NCBI GenBank assembly: GCA_030278955.1
Contig: JAOANR010000008.1
Coordinates: forward strand, 39,626,148 to 39,690,147
Length of the DNA stretch: 64,000 nucleotides
Reading direction: 5' to 3'
From: Hygrophila difformis
Lineage: Eukaryota; Streptophyta; Magnoliopsida; Lamiales; Acanthaceae
A program made the position numbers and the translations under genes. The notes beneath the pieces were generated by a model that did not search any database, was not told where the DNA came from, and saw only the letters and a program-made list of their open reading frames with translations. Of the stretch, positions 11,617 through 23,628 are shown in pieces (within the stretch, counting starts at the first letter, position 1; each line of letters starts with the position of its first letter).

Positions 11617-12837
11617 TGGCACCCAGAGGTAGACCAAGAACCCAACCGGCTCCCCAAACTACTACTGAAGTCCCACCAAATGTCACGGAACCGGTAGAAG
11701 AACAACCTCAAGGTGTGCAGGACGCCCCCTCACCGAACAATGTGGGCGATCGTCTTCGGACGATAGAAGAGGTCTTGATTGCGCTAGGGAACGCGCAAGT
11801 CAATCAGGGTCAAGCCGCGGCGGTACCTCCGCCCAAAGCTCGTCCCAACTATCTGGGCGGTACCTCCGCCCAAAGCTCGTCCCAACTATCTGGTTATGGT
11901 GAATCCTTACCAGCCACCCCACTATGCTGGTGAGGAGGATCCAGCAAAACTAGAGGAATGGATCCGGACTTTTGACAAGCTTCTGGGGGCAGTCAAGTGT
12001 CCGGAAGGAGAGAGAGTGCACGTCGCTTCGTACTACTTGGGAGGCGAAGCGGACGACTGGTGGCAAGCGACTCAAGCGAAACTGCAAGAAGATGATGAGC
12101 CCTACTCGTGGGCGGAAATGATGGAGATGCTCAGGGATAGATTCTATCCCCTGAGTACCAAAGCAGCGATGTACGAAGAATTTCTGTCGCTGAAACAAGG
12201 GGTCCAGACAGTGCAAGAGTACTACACTCGATTCAAGGAGTTGGTGAGGTTCGCACCAAGATTAGTACCCACAGATGCAGAGAAGGCTCAAAAATTTGAG
12301 ATGGGACTGAACCTGGCAGTACGCGAGGTGATCACAGGGGTGCACTACCCTGACCTACAAGCTGTTTATGATCGTGCGGTAGCGGTTGCACGAGTTCAAG
12401 GACTGAAGCGTAAGGCGATAGGTGAGACTAGCCGAGGTCCCCATGGACAAGGCAAAAGAGATAAGGACCGCAGAACTGATATTGACTTGGGTAGGAATAA
12501 TTATCGTGAAGGACCAAACGAGCTAGCCCAAGGCGACGATGAAGGCAACAATAGAAGGATTTTCAACCATGAAGGCTACGTACCCCGATGCCCAAAGTGT
12601 AACCAACCTCATCTGGTGAGAGGATGCCCTCAACCCGACACATGCTTCCGGTGTGGTCGACGTGGACATCGGATGAAAGAGTGCCAAACCCATATTAAGA
12701 ATATCACCAAGAGAGAGGACCTGGCCACTGGACCTGACCAGCCACGGAACCTAGACGGTCAAAATGGCAACAACCAAGGGCACCGATACCCTCAGAATAA
12801 AGACCCAAAACCCGAACCTTTTGAGAATAATAAGTAG
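11617..12837 (+). pseudogene. gag: Gag (capsid-nucleocapsid) of the gag-only element, broken by a 37-bp duplication
   Basis: I take the ATG at 11617 (MAPRGRPRTQ...) as the start because the Pro/Gln-rich head follows directly. The frame shifts after about 92 codons. A 37-bp sequence at 11820-11856 is repeated exactly at 11857-11893, which adds one base to the frame. The body continues in the next frame from about 11896 to the TAG before 12838. It contains the retrotransposon gag signature (EEWIRTFDKLL, then a DDWW motif), a capsid C-terminal part (FYPLSTKAAMYEEFLSLKQG) and a CCHC zinc knuckle, CFRCGRRGHRMKEC. Gag coats the RNA and forms the particle. Because the duplication is exact, it is recent. 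Confidence 0.88.
11820..11893 (+). repeat. Exact 37-bp tandem duplication in gag
   Basis: Two identical 37-base copies lie head to tail (11820-11856 and 11857-11893), starting GCGGTACCTCCGCCC. Because 37 is not a multiple of three, the gag frame is broken. Confidence 0.95.
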
Positions 12838-12863
12838 GCAGTTATGGGGACATAACTGAAGTC

Positions 12864-12878
12864 CTAAGGGGGAGAGGA
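12864..12878 (+). promoter_or_regulatory. Polypurine tract of the gag-only element
   Basis: AAGGGGGAGAGGA lies directly before the TG of the 3' LTR at 12879. It is the plus-strand primer for reverse transcription. Confidence 0.8.
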
Positions 12879-15800
12879 TGTAATACCCCGTAAGATAGAC
12901 ATTTATTTTTGACAATATGTATTCCGAATAAATAAATAAACAAATTCAAATTGTTTTGAACTACGTTATGGCTTGATCCCTTCATTGGGTACGTAGGCAG
13001 CTTAGAAGTTTTAATTCTAAGTTCAGTCATGAAATAATAAAACAAACAAAAGACCTTAGTACGAGAAAAGCCGAAACACAACTTCGAGGACGAAGTTGAT
13101 TCTTAAGGAGGGTAGACTGTAATACCCGAGAATTTTGCAACATAAAATAAATAAATAAATAAATAAATGTAATAAACATGATAAGTGGATAAAGAATCAT
13201 AAAAGATGAGAAATGGAATTTAAATTAAAAAGGAATCAAGTTCCGAGAACCCGGGAAGCCGAAGACAATTTAATCGAATAAATGGTTACACGGAAACCCG
13301 ACACCGATGGACTCAATAACTCGAGTCTAAATGTAAATTTAGATCTGAATAAAATTAAAGATAGGAAACCGGAACCCGAAGATAGCCCGGAAATTGGAAT
13401 CCGGGAGCATAGAGGGGTAGAAGTCCGAAAGAGAGGAGGAAAGGCACGACGGATCGCACGACCCGCCCGGACCGGGGTCCAGGCGGCATCCGCGCGGTGG
13501 CCGCGCGGTCAATAGGCGAAAGGCGCGCCACGACCGCGCCAGCGAGCAGTTTCGCCGGTTGCGAGATTCACTCGCCCGAATCCGGATTTTCCAACTTCGG
13601 TTGAACACCTTGCGGCTCAAGACTCACCAAGGCTGACCTTGGACGTCCCTAGGTCATGTCTATCTATAAATAACACCTCTTGGAAGCCCCGAACATTTTT
13701 CAAAAACCCTACGATACTCTCTATACACAAAACCCTAGATCTGGAAGTCGTCGGAGGCACAAAACCGAACAACGGGACTGATTTGGACGAGAATTGGGAG
13801 TCTTCGATCGTCGGGGTAAGATCCAATCTGTTCTTGTCCATTCTTTTCCATCCTTGATTCGAGAAACGAGTCCTAATTCGATCCTTTTTCTATTCTAAAT
13901 CCCGATCCGGATCGAGAACGAAGAACCCGACGAACGGAGAGGATAAACGGTGGACTGGAAGCCACGCCTCCGAAATCGACGTTCCCGGACGACTACGAAT
14001 CTGTAAGTTAACGCTTACACGGTTTTGGGAGAATTAAAATACATATAATCTAAAGAATTAAATCAAGAACTTAAAATCTGTCAACATGTGATTTCTACCG
14101 GCGCAGCAATTTTGTCTAATTTTTCCGAACCCTTAAAAGTCTTCAAATGAGAAATCTTAAAACACGAAAAACGTTCCTAAGACATAGATCTATCTACTGT
14201 AAAAATTTCATAATTTTTCATCGTGTTTTGATATCTGAAAATGACCACGAACAGACCTGCCTTTGGTTTAGATCTTGAAACGGTGGTAGATTCTTAGTCC
14301 GAACTTGAGGTTGATTTTTGACTTGGATCTAGACCGATTCAGGATTGGTGCTAAACATAAGAGTTGTAGATCTATATGTTAAGAACACCTCCGTAAATTT
14401 TCAGAATTTTTCGTGATGATTTGATATATGAAATCCACCCGAAACCGAACTGCTAGGATGTGGATCTTGAAATTCTTGACAGAACTTAGGTCAGAACTTG
14501 ACGATGTTTTTGACTAGGGTTCTAGGCCGATTTAGATCTTTAGCCGAACATGAAAGTTGTAGACAAATGTCTTAAGAAGGTCTCTGTAAAATTTCATTGA
14601 GTTTGGAGTTGATATGCTATGGTAGATTATGAAAATCTTGAACTGTTGTACACGAAATTCGGACAGATTAATGATATGACGAAAATTGACGTTTTTCACC
14701 TACTTCCGTATCTTGGATTAAAAAACCTAAAACATGAAACTTCTTCATCTCTGTGTTTTAGAGTCACCGGTCAAATTTAAGAATTTTTGGACTTAAACTT
14801 GATTTTTAATGAATTTTGAAGTAAACTGTGGTTGACCGAGTCAAACCTCGAAAATCTTGTTGAAAAAGGATTACAAATGATATCGGAGCGGGTAGCATCC
14901 TGAAATAGTATATTTTGAGGAACTTACTAAATTTGAGAAATTGGCCTTTAAGTATTAAATGAGTGGAAACTCCTTTGAGATAAAATACATAAACAAACAT
15001 TTTCGAAATCCCGTTATAGCTAGTTTGAGCTTTCTACGTAGAGGGAGTGCTCCATCGGGTGCCCCTCTAGCTTTTTGCTTCGTGCCTTAACGGACGAGAG
15101 TGACCTATGTAGGGGGTGAGTGCTCCATCGGGTGGCCCTCTAGCCTTTTGCTTCGTGCCTTAACGGACGAGAGTGACCTATGTAGGGGGTGAGTGCTCCA
15201 TCGGGTGCCCCTCTAGCTTTTTGCTTCGTGCATAAACGGACGAGAGCAATCTACGTAGGGGGTGAGTGCTCTGCAGGGTGCCTTCCTAGCTTTGCGCATC
15301 GTGCCTGATTGGACGATGGTGTTGAACATGAGAAACTATGCCAAAACGGCGAGAGAAACTGATTACAAATAAAATCTTGATACTCGGCTAGGGATTAACG
15401 GGAAAAATTTAAAAGACTTGAATACTTTCCTTTGCTTATTTAAATTATGCTTTTAAATTATGTTATGCAATTATTTACCGTGGAAGCTATATTGTGATTT
15501 TATGGAATCCCTGTCTATTTAATTATGCAATTAAATTATTGTTAGATAAATAAATTAAATTATGGGGTATTGTGTACATGTTCTCTTTAAATTTAACTAA
15601 TGGCTTTGAAACCTCATAATCCTGTATGTGTTAACTTACTCAGCACGTTGTGCTGACCAAAACCATTACTTTCTTTTTCCTTCAGAACTGAAGAATATGC
15701 ATCATCATATGCATTCATGGGAATGTTGGGGAACACTTCATTTTTAAATCTTGCGCTAGACTAGAAATTGCATGAACGGGCCTGTTTAACCCGTGATTAG

Positions 15801-16032
15801 GCCATGTTGGCCCTATATTTAAATTCCGCTGCAATACATATATGTAAATATTATTTTCCGCTGCAACTTTGATGTATTATTTTTAAACTACATATGAATG
15901 GGTTGTTTGAATGTTTTAAATTCTGAAAACCATAGCCTTGCATCTCTTTAGCAAGCTCGGAGAAACCGTGTCTTGCTAGGGAGGTGTGGCGGTGACATCC
16001 CGACCTGGGTGACCAAAAATCGGGGTGTTACA
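12879..16032 (+). repeat. 3' LTR of the gag-only element
   Basis: This 3154-bp copy of the LTR has the same extra 5' segment (inner TGTAATACCCGAG near 13120), TATA-like box and 73-bp array as the 5' copy. Differences by eye are scattered single bases plus a few short indels, such as extra AAAT units near 13150. It ends GGGGTGTTACA at 16032 and is followed by the target duplication AGGCA. Confidence 0.92.
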
Positions 16033-16690
16033 AGGCATCTTGTGGATTCAGCGCTACGTTGGTGGCGAACTTGTGAGAACGAGTTTGCAAAGAGATCAAG
16101 ATTCACTTGGGAGGCGATCTGCTATGCGTTGCAATTTCATTCTAAATCCCTCAGATGATGGATGTCCAGAGGTGGGAGTTCCTTACTTTGGAGCACGTGG
16201 GGACATGGCAGTTCTAAATATTACCAGCGCTAAGTGGAGCATGCTGTGTTATTGCAAGTCATTAAAAGGATAGTGCCACATATTGTTGAATGTGTAGGTA
16301 CTATACTTGTTGACAACGTGCTAAACTCGAGCACCGTGTTCACTTATATCCTCGGATATTATATCTGAACACCGGATGGGACCTTTGATGACTTATCATC
16401 TTCATGTGTCATTACCATCTAGTGATATAATACGAAGTGAACGGATATGACCCAATGCACGTATAACTATAAAAGATTCGAGAGTTCAGCACTGATCTCA
16501 TGGTGCTAGACTTGGCGGATTCCGATCTCATACTGGGAATGGATTGTTGTCCAAGTACCAGGCAAGGTTGGATTTCAGAGTACCAAGAATATCTTTCGTC
16601 AATCAAGAAGGTGACGAAGTGATCTATTACCCTAATGTTCGAGTTGTATCCACCGGTCTTTTGCGGTATTAAACAGAAAGGGGTACCCGA
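16033..16690 (+). pseudogene. Gag C-terminal and protease remnant of the large element
   Basis: After the AGGCA duplication the gag of the large element resumes with the LRWW motif and a FTWE segment (about 16040-16120). It then decays through frame changes. The stretch at about 16490-16650 shows traces of the retropepsin C-terminal half (ILGMDWL-like, followed by VNQEGDEVIYY). Stops in all frames make this non-functional. Confidence 0.6.
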
Positions 16691-16779
16691 CGCATATCTG
16701 CTAAGTGCATGAGATCACACCACCTACATCAAGACCAGCAGTGTCACCAATTTCTATCATCTCGGGATCTTCCGATGAG

Positions 16780-17620
16780 ATACCCAGGAGGTAGAACTGC
16801 CATAGGTTTGGTGCCATGCGCAATGCTGTTTGCCAATGCTCCCTATCGTATGGCTCCTGCAGAATCGAGGGAGTTGAAATAGCAGCTTAAGGAGTTACTT
16901 GATAAAGGATACTCACAACCAAGCGGTTCGCTTTGGGGAGCACCGGTAATCTTTGTGAGAAGGATGGGAGTTGAGGATGTGCGTCGATTACCGCGGACTT
17001 AATCAGGTGACGGTCAAGAACATGTATCCAATGCCAAGGGTTGACGACTAGTTTGATCAACTGAAGGGCGCTTCAACGTCTTCTAAACTGACTGAAGATT
17101 CGGATATCATTAAATTCGAATAGCGAAAAGGGGACCACAAGAAAACATCCTTCTAAGCACGTTACGGTCATTTTGAAGTTACGGTGATGCCGTTCGAAAT
17201 GACTAATGCACCGGCGGTTTTCATGGACTTGATGCATTATGTGTTTAGACCATGGATGGATGTGTGTATGGTCATTTTCATCGATGAATATAGGTACACT
17301 CTCCTGATATACAGACGCATAAGGAGCACCTCAAAACAGTTTTGCAGGTGCTCAGAGAGCACAAATTATATGTCAAGCTTTCAAGTGTGAATTATGGCTG
17401 GATAAGGCTGCTTTTCTTGGGCATATCATTTCGGGTTAAGGAATTTCCGTGGATCCAGCTAAGGTGGAAGTAGTGTTGGGGTTGAATCCACTAACTACTG
17501 TCTGGGAGGTACGTATTTTCCTTGGGTCGGCAGGATTCTACAAGAGGTTCATTGAGGGGTGTCGTAAGTAGTGCTCGACCCCTGACTCAGTTATTGAGGA
17601 AAGATGTACCTTTTCAGTGG
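16780..17620 (+). pseudogene. Reverse transcriptase remnant of the large element
   Basis: Typical Ty3/gypsy RT blocks appear in order but in shifting frames: APYRMAPAESRELK (about 16840), [30 protein letters not shown] (from 17184) and a degraded YIDD box read as VIFIDEYR (about 17270). It then passes into the thumb/connection region (GLNPLTTVWEVR, FYKRFIEG) near 17480-17560. In-frame stops and small deletions are frequent. Confidence 0.8.
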
Positions 17621-17639
17621 AGCGAGGATTGTCAAGAGG

Positions 17640-18060
17640 CATTTGATCAATTGAAGGAGAAGGTGACGGAAGCTTCAGTTTTAGTGTTACCCAACGAGTC
17701 TGGGGAATATGAGGTATACACTGATACATCTCATCAAGGCTTGGGTGTGTACTTATGCATAATGGCCGAGTGATTGCATATGCATCTAGGCAATTGAAGC
17801 CTCATGAGCTAAATTACTCAACTCACGACTTGGAGATGGCAACGGTCGTGCATGCATTGAAGATTTGGAGGCATTATCTTTATGGTGCTAAGTGTCAAAT
17901 GTACTCGGACCAAAAGAATCTTAAGTGTCTTTACACTGTAGATAAGATCAGTGGGAGGCAGCAAAGGTGGTTGGAGTTCTTGCAGGATTATAACACTAGC
18001 ATTCGATACATTGAGGGAAAGGCGAATCGAGTGGCTGATGCACTTAGCAGGGAGGGACAC
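17640..18060 (+). pseudogene. RNase H domain of the large element
   Basis: It reads [14 protein letters not shown] with the first catalytic Asp, then after a frame change [19 protein letters not shown] and [20 protein letters not shown] followed by NRVADALSR. This is the standard order for gypsy RNase H. One frame change near 17755 and surrounding stops break the gene. Confidence 0.85.
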
Positions 18061-18099
18061 ATGCTGAATGCTATTATCCTCCCATGGCATTTGAGGCAA

Positions 18100-19090
18100 G
18101 AATTGGAGAAGGAGGAAATTGCGTCCATCCTTTACGGTATTAAGGCAAGGCTAAATACTATGATCGCAATACCTTCATTACTTGAGGAGCTCAGATTAAG
18201 CCAAGCTGTGAGTTAAGAGATGACTCATTTGAGAGGTAAGATTTGGCAAGACGAGGCAGGCGGATTCACTATTGATAGCAGAGGTGTGATCATGTTTGAG
18301 AATCGTTGGTGTGTGCCTTCCGAGGATCAGGCGTTGAAAATGAAATTTATGGAGGAAGCACATTGTACACCTTACTCTGTACATCCGGGAGAAGTGAAGA
18401 TGTACAAGGACTTGAGACAGAATTACTGGTGGAAGGGCATGAAGAAGGAAGTTGTTGAGTTTGTGTCTAAGTGCTCTACTTGTCAGAAGGTTAAGGCAGA
18501 ACACATGCGACCTTCGGGGTTATTGCAACCTTTGGAGGTTCCCATGTGGAAGTGGAAGTTTATTGCTATGGATTTCGTCACTGGATTTCCTAAGACAATG
18601 AATAGGTTAGACACCATTTGGGTGGTTGAAGATTGACTGACCAAGAGCACGGTGTTTGTTCCTATGAGATTGAATTGGAGTATGCAATAATTGACGGGTG
18701 CTTACATCCAACATATGGTTAGACGGTTTGGGGTGCCGAAGGAGATCATCTTAGACAGGGATTCCAGATTCTTGTCTAGATTTTGGAAGAAATTGCAAGC
18801 ATCTTATGGCACTCAGAATTGAATGAGTACGACGTGGCACCCTCAAACTGGTGGACAGACCGAAAGGACCATCAGAACCTTGACAGATATGTTGAGAGCT
18901 CGTGTGATAGATTTCCAAGGATATTGGGAGAAACTTCTACTTTTGGTGGAATTCTCCTACAACAATAGTCATCACGCGAGTATACTTATGGCTCCTTTCG
19001 AGGCCTTATACGGGAGGAAGTGCAGGACATCCTTGTGTTGGAGTGATCCTTCGGAGCGAGCGGTGTTAGGTCCCGAGCTTATTTAGTAGG
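18100..19090 (+). pseudogene. Integrase of the large element
   Basis: The HHCC zinc-binding part is recognisable (VHPGEVKMYKDLRQNYWWKG, then CSTCQKVKAEH, about 18385-18510). The core follows with FIAMDFVTGFPKT (about 18560, first Asp), LDRDSRFLSRFW (about 18750, second Asp) and HPQTGGQTERTIRTL (about 18838, catalytic Glu), then the YNNSHHASILMAPFEALYGR stretch. There are stops at about 18635, 18690 and 18822 and a frame change in the core. Integrase inserts the cDNA into chromosomes, but this copy cannot. Confidence 0.87.
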
Positions 19091-19329
19091 CCACTGAAAT
19101 TGTGCGAGTGATCAGAGACAGAATGAAGGAAGCTCAGGATCGTCAGTAGAGTTATGCAGACCTATCGAGAAGGGATATTGAGTTCTTGTTGGCAACTGGG
19201 TACTTCTGAGAATCTCACCGATGCGAGGTGTGAGACGATTTGGTAAGAAGGGAAAATTGAGTCCTTGATTTATAGGCCCATATGAGATCATCAAAAAGAT
19301 CGGGAAGGTAGCCTACTGACTAGAATTGC

Positions 19330-19614
19330 CAGCGGAGGTCGGAAATGTGCATAATGTTTTCCATGTCTCACAATTAAGGAAATATGTATTCCGACAAGAT
19401 CATCCAACTGGATGAAGTGGAATTGGTTCTCAACTTGGAGTATAAGGAGTATCCCGTTGCGATTTTGGATACCAAGGAGAAGGTACTTCGCAATAAGGTG
19501 ATCAAGATGGGGAAAGTACTTTGGTCTAGACATGGTGCAGAAGATGCCACTTGGGAGACCGAGGACAACATGTTGGAGCGATATCCTGAATTGGATCTGA
19601 CTCCAAACCAATGA
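19330..19614 (+). pseudogene. Chromodomain-like C-terminal tail of Pol
   Basis: The frame contains YPVAILDTKEKVLRNKVIKM then VLWSRHGAEDATWETEDNML and a TGA after NQ at about 19614. This is the chromodomain-type tail placed after integrase in plant chromoviruses, where it is thought to steer integration to heterochromatin. It is one of the better preserved parts of the element. Confidence 0.8.
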
Positions 19615-19660
19615 GGTAACCTACTTAATCCATATTCTTGCATTCGAGGACGAATGATCC

Positions 19661-19673
19661 TAAGGGGGAGGGA
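19661..19673 (+). promoter_or_regulatory. Polypurine tract of the large element
   Basis: TAAGGGGGAGGGA directly precedes the 3' LTR (19675). It would prime plus-strand DNA synthesis. Confidence 0.8.
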
Positions 19674-19674
19674 T

Positions 19675-22391
19675 TGTAACACCCCGATTTAATTAACACA
19701 TGATTAATTAAATTAATTGTGGTTAATTAATAAAGAAATTATTATATGGATATTTTGTGAGTATGATTTTAATAAAGTGGAAGAATAAGTGGGTTCAAAC
19801 CCACAAGAGAATAAGAGTCAAGTGCTCAAGTGAGTGCAATATAGTAAAATGGCTCAAGACAAGTGAACCAACCCACTTCCAAACCCGGTCCATGCCCATG
19901 ACCGAGCCATATCCAAATAAACCCCCCAAATCAGCCCCTTGGCTTCATTTGCAACTCAACATTAGAAATTAGGGCTCAAATCCCGTTTTTGGGAGACATG
20001 GTGGAAAAAGGGAGTCCTTGAGAGAGATTTGGCTAATTTGAGCTCAAGAAAAGTTGAGGGATTGATTATACACATATTGGTAAGCATTTTCCTCACTTTA
20101 TTTCTTGTATTTGAGGAGTTTTGAAGTGCTTTTGATGGGTGTCTTTGGGGGTGACGAGAATGAAGGTTTTTGGGTGGAATCTTGTGGATTTGTGCAAATT
20201 GGAGCTGGAATCTTTGAATGGAAGTTGTGTTGGTGTTGGGGGAAGCTGAGGTCAGTTCTTAAGCTTGGTTTGTGGTGGTAATTTCAGATTGTAGCCCCAA
20301 ATGGATGCATGTTTGTAGAACCCTTGTTCTTGGCTAAATTTTGATATTTTGGTTCCAAATCTTGACATGTAGCTCGCTTTGGTGTTTGGAGAAGCTTGGG
20401 GAAGCTGCCATTGAAGTTATTGGAGTGTTTGGACTTCATAAACACAAGGCAAGAGTAGGATTTAGCTTAATGTGGGGAAAGATTGGAAGAAAATGATGCA
20501 AATCGCGGATTCTGCCTCTGTGGATGCTTCAGAGGCGCCGCATTGCCTTTGCGGCGCCCAAAAGTGGCCTGGAGCGCCACTTCGGCACCCCAGACCTCCA
20601 GGGTTCCAGTTCAGGCGCCTGAAACCCCCTTTGAGCGCCACCCTGGCGCCTCCTGTGCGCTAAAAAAACCCCCAAACTTGAATCGGCTCTAACTTACTCG
20701 TTTCTAATCCGATTTTCGCAAACCATATATGAATATGACCCTACTCGAAATGAGGATTTCAAATATGCAATCAGATTTCAGAGATAATGACTCTTTAAAA
20801 AGTCAAAAATTGGAATTTGTAGCCCGGGGTGTCACAGGCGCGCCTGATTTGCTGTTTTCTTCCATTTTTCATTCCCCTTTCGTATTTTATCGTTTCTTAC
20901 TCATTTTTAAGCGTTGGAAAATGTTTATAACTTGTTTAAGAATTCTTAGAACACAATTCGTTTTTATTAATGTTAGATTTGATAGATCTACCATGCCTTA
21001 GCTTAGGATGGGATCTTGCGTTTCTCTTAATTTGTTGTCGGTTGAGTCATGTGGAATATGCTAGCCGATATGTGGGGTTGGCGACCCGAATGCTGAACAT
21101 AATCGTTGGACTTGGGAATTATTTTAGTATGCATTTGAATCTATTGATTGGGCGTGTGAATTATGATCAGGGGAATTATGCGATGTATGCTTCCGAGTCG
21201 TGAGATTGGGCATTTGTTTGACATTATTGTGATTTGTGACTTTATGCTTTCGAGGATACAAATATCATGTCTATGCTTTCGAGTGTTAACTGGGCAAACT
21301 TGATTATTTGATTATCTTTGGCATATTATTATGATGATTATGTGATTTATGCTTTCAAGGATACAAATCTCACGTTTATGCTTTCGAGTTGTTAAACTGG
21401 GCATACTTGAATATTTGATTATCTTGGGCATATATATATTGTGTTGATTATGTGTTATGCTTTCGAGAACTTAGTTCTGGGCATGTAAGCTTTCGAGCGA
21501 GATGCTCTGGGCTCTACCCGGTGTCTGTGGTTCGATCATTGGGGATGCTACTCCGTAAGTCCACTTACCCCTTTATGCATGTAGTGTCCGCGGCGGGGGC
21601 ACTGTAGGCATCCCTTTCGACCATTAAGGAGAGGTGGATCCTTAATGGGAAAGAATGCCGGCCATGGTATTAGGATGCGCGCTAGACATATTTATGTGCT
21701 GCATTTAGGGTAGATAGACACTTTCGGTCATACCATTCATCTAATCATCCATCATTCATCTTATTATTGTTTTGCAGTGTATGACGTGGTTGAAGCACCG
21801 GTATGGGACGGTGTGATGTTTAATTATTAATTTAATTATGCAATTATATAAACTGTTAATAACCCTTTAAAATCTGATTCCCTGTTTCCCGGCTTTTCCT
21901 ACTCTTGCTCAGTACTTTATGTACTGACACCTTGCATTTTGTCTTTCTTATAGATACTCCACGCAGAGCATGATCATGGTGACGGGTTTGGGACTGAGTG
22001 ATCTAATAGGACTGCATTATCATGTTGTTGACTAATATGTTGTATTAGACCCTACGTTATCTTTACGTGACTTGTCTGATATTTCTGAGTATTACTGTGA
22101 ATTGGAATTGGTCTGTGAACCAATCATTTGTCATTCCTCATTGTACTTGATATTTTGGACAGGTAGACGTGAGTACCGAGGAGAGGTACTGTATGAGGCT
22201 TGCAGTCGAGTTGTTATGATTATATAATGGACTTGTTTCTGTTGCTTATCTGTTACTCTGATATTATGATGTGTTGGATTTTCTGATTACCAGGCTTCGT
22301 GTTATCAAACTTAAATTGACTGGCCAACAGTTTAAGGGAGAACACGGCAGTGACGTCACAAAAATTGGTTTAAAATTTTTGGGGCGTTACA
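19675..22391 (+). repeat. 3' LTR of the large element (intact length 2717 bp)
   Basis: The LTR runs from TGTAACACCCCG to GGGGCGTTACA. It contains a GC-rich patch at about 20510-20660 and an imperfect tandem repeat at about 21235-21440, where the phrase 'TATGCTTTCGAG' recurs with TTGATTATTTGATTATC. This repeat region is absent from the visible left LTR. The right end is followed by ACAGC, the likely aged target duplication. Confidence 0.88.
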
Positions 22392-22414
22392 ACAGCAAGG
22401 CGGTCAAAGCCAAG
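22392..22414 (+). pseudogene. Continuation of the interrupted host exon, ending at a splice donor
   Basis: After the 5-base duplication the sequence reads in the frame left at 463 (Arg-Arg-Ser-Lys-Pro) and meets AG|GTATGA at 22414/22415, a good donor. The piece is short, so the claim rests on frame continuity plus the near-matching target duplication. Confidence 0.4.
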
Positions 22415-22489
22415 GTATGAAGTTTAGTGCTTAATTTAATTATCGGAAGCATGATGGGCGGTTATTGGATTAAATTTAATGAAAAGACT

Positions 22490-22725
22490 AAAGTTTGGGG
22501 TCAAAGTGTAAAAGGACAAAAGTTGATAAGTCAACTGATGGGGTCAAAATATAATAAAGAATAGTAGGTGGGCTCAATTATTATTTTAAAAAGTCAGTAT
22601 GGCCTAAAATTGAACAAAAGTGGTTTGTTATGGCCTAAAATCAAAACTCAAACTTGTTGTGGCTCAAAAGTAGAAATGACTACTTGTTATGGCCTAAATT
22701 AACTATTAACTCTAACATAAAAGAC
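22490..22725. repeat. Dispersed repeat with recurring TTGTTATGGCCTAAA, copy 1
   Basis: The words TATGGCCTAAAAT, TTGTTATGGCCTAAAAT and CTTGTTATGGCCTAAATT recur inside about 240 bp, next to GGTCAAAG-type phrases. A second copy with the same order of words lies at about 32720-32945, and a palindromic relative at 56312-56475. No end structure or target duplication was found. Non-coding. Confidence 0.6.
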
Positions 22726-23100
22726 ACTAACAAGCCAAGAATAGAGAAGAACTGATTCCCTATACAGCTATTCTTTAATTGCCACTCACTTGTAAATGAA
22801 CGTTGTCTAAAAGTGTCCTGAACTTGGAAAAATTGTCTACATTTCTCTATTACAACTTAAAAGCACAGTTCTTCAATTTAATATCCTTGAAATATTTTAT
22901 TTCATTCTAAGGTGTATAGTTTAAATTTCCATTTTGATTGGTTGAAGAATATTGAGTCAAAATAATAAGCGAGATATGTAGTAGCAATATCATTTCTACC
23001 AATGACAAAAAGCACCAAGCAGGTATCAAGGCACAATAACAAATACTTCTCTACTAACCGATTTCACTCTCATAATCAGACAATTAATGGCCTAAGACTA
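22726..23100. other. Unassigned intron-like sequence
   Basis: A/T-rich sequence with no open frame and no end motifs. It could be remaining intron of the interrupted gene or flank of the RRM fragment. Confidence 0.3.
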
Positions 23101-23164
23101 AAACTACATGAAAGTTCAGATAGGGCATTTTAATCCAGGACAAAAAAAAAGCTTTAATGTCCGG

Positions 23165-23480
23165 TTAACTGTCAGAATTACCATTAAACCGTTGTGTGCC
23201 TCCGCCACCACCACCCAAGCCACGCTGTCTGTCATTTGCATAATCAACTCTTATCCTACGGCCATGAAGGTCCTGATAAATAACGAAATGGACAGTTTAG
23301 TCTAAATTCAGGACATCAGGTTGAAGTTTAACAAATGTAACAGGAACTGAATTGAAGGTCAAGAGATAGCAAATAAAACCTGTTGGTCCAAATCCTGGAT
23401 GGCAGCAGATGCCTCCTCAACAGAAGAATATGTGACAAACCACGTACCATGTTCACGATCAACAATTACCCTAGCTGAAA
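23165..23480 (-). pseudogene. Fragment of a glycine-rich RRM RNA-binding protein gene
   Basis: On the minus strand, about 23478-23376 reads ARVIVDREHGTWFVTYSS followed by VEEASAAIQDLD. After a gap of about 90 bases that looks like an intron, about 23285-23180 reads DLHGRRIRVDYANDRQRG followed by a short Gly run. This is the second half of an RRM (RNP1 is degraded) plus the start of a Gly-rich tail, as in plant organellar or nuclear glycine-rich RNA-binding proteins. The first half of the RRM and the rest of the tail are not seen. It is a gene fragment or a decayed gene. The nearby V-ATPase fragment is on the same strand. Confidence 0.75.
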
Positions 23481-23628
23481 AATCAGTAAAACACCATCAA
23501 CAATGAAAAAACCAAGCCCAAATGCCTATTTCCAGGCAATTAGCGTTACGAAATAATCAAATCAGCATAAAAGAATCCTTCTATTAATGCACATCGTAAT
23601 GAGGACGTCCAATCCATGGGCAATTAGG

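Larger units (their letters stand above)
7722..16032 (+). mobile_element. Gag-only LTR retrotransposon (TR-GAG-like), nested, with perfect TSD
   Basis: LTRs at 7722-10868 and 12879-16032 are nearly identical by eye, which indicates a recent insertion. The 5-bp target duplication AGGCA is perfect (7717-7721 and 16033-16037). Both LTRs begin TGTAATACCCC and end GGGGTGTTACA. The internal region is only about 2.0 kb. It has a Met-tRNA primer site, one gag gene and a purine tract, with no protease, RT, RNase H or integrase. It must therefore have used enzymes from another element. Gag-only elements of this sort have been described in plants as TR-GAG. It is inserted in the gag region of the larger element. 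Confidence 0.9.
464..22391 (+). mobile_element. Large Ty3/gypsy LTR retrotransposon (Tekay/Del-like chromovirus), decayed and nested
   Basis: Both ends are related LTRs that begin TGTAACACCCC and end GGGGCGTTACA (464-7126 and 19675-22391). A Met-tRNA primer site follows the left LTR and a purine tract (TAAGGGGGAGGGA, about 19661-19673) precedes the right one. Domain order is gag, protease, RT, RNase H, integrase, then a chromodomain-like tail, which is typical of chromoviruses. Every coding part has stops and shifts, so the copy is dead. The left LTR has an N gap and a foreign insert, and the gag region is split by a second element at 7722-16032. The flanking target duplication is imperfect (GCAGT/ACAGC). 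The clade call rests on the tail after integrase and is tentative. Confidence 0.85.
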
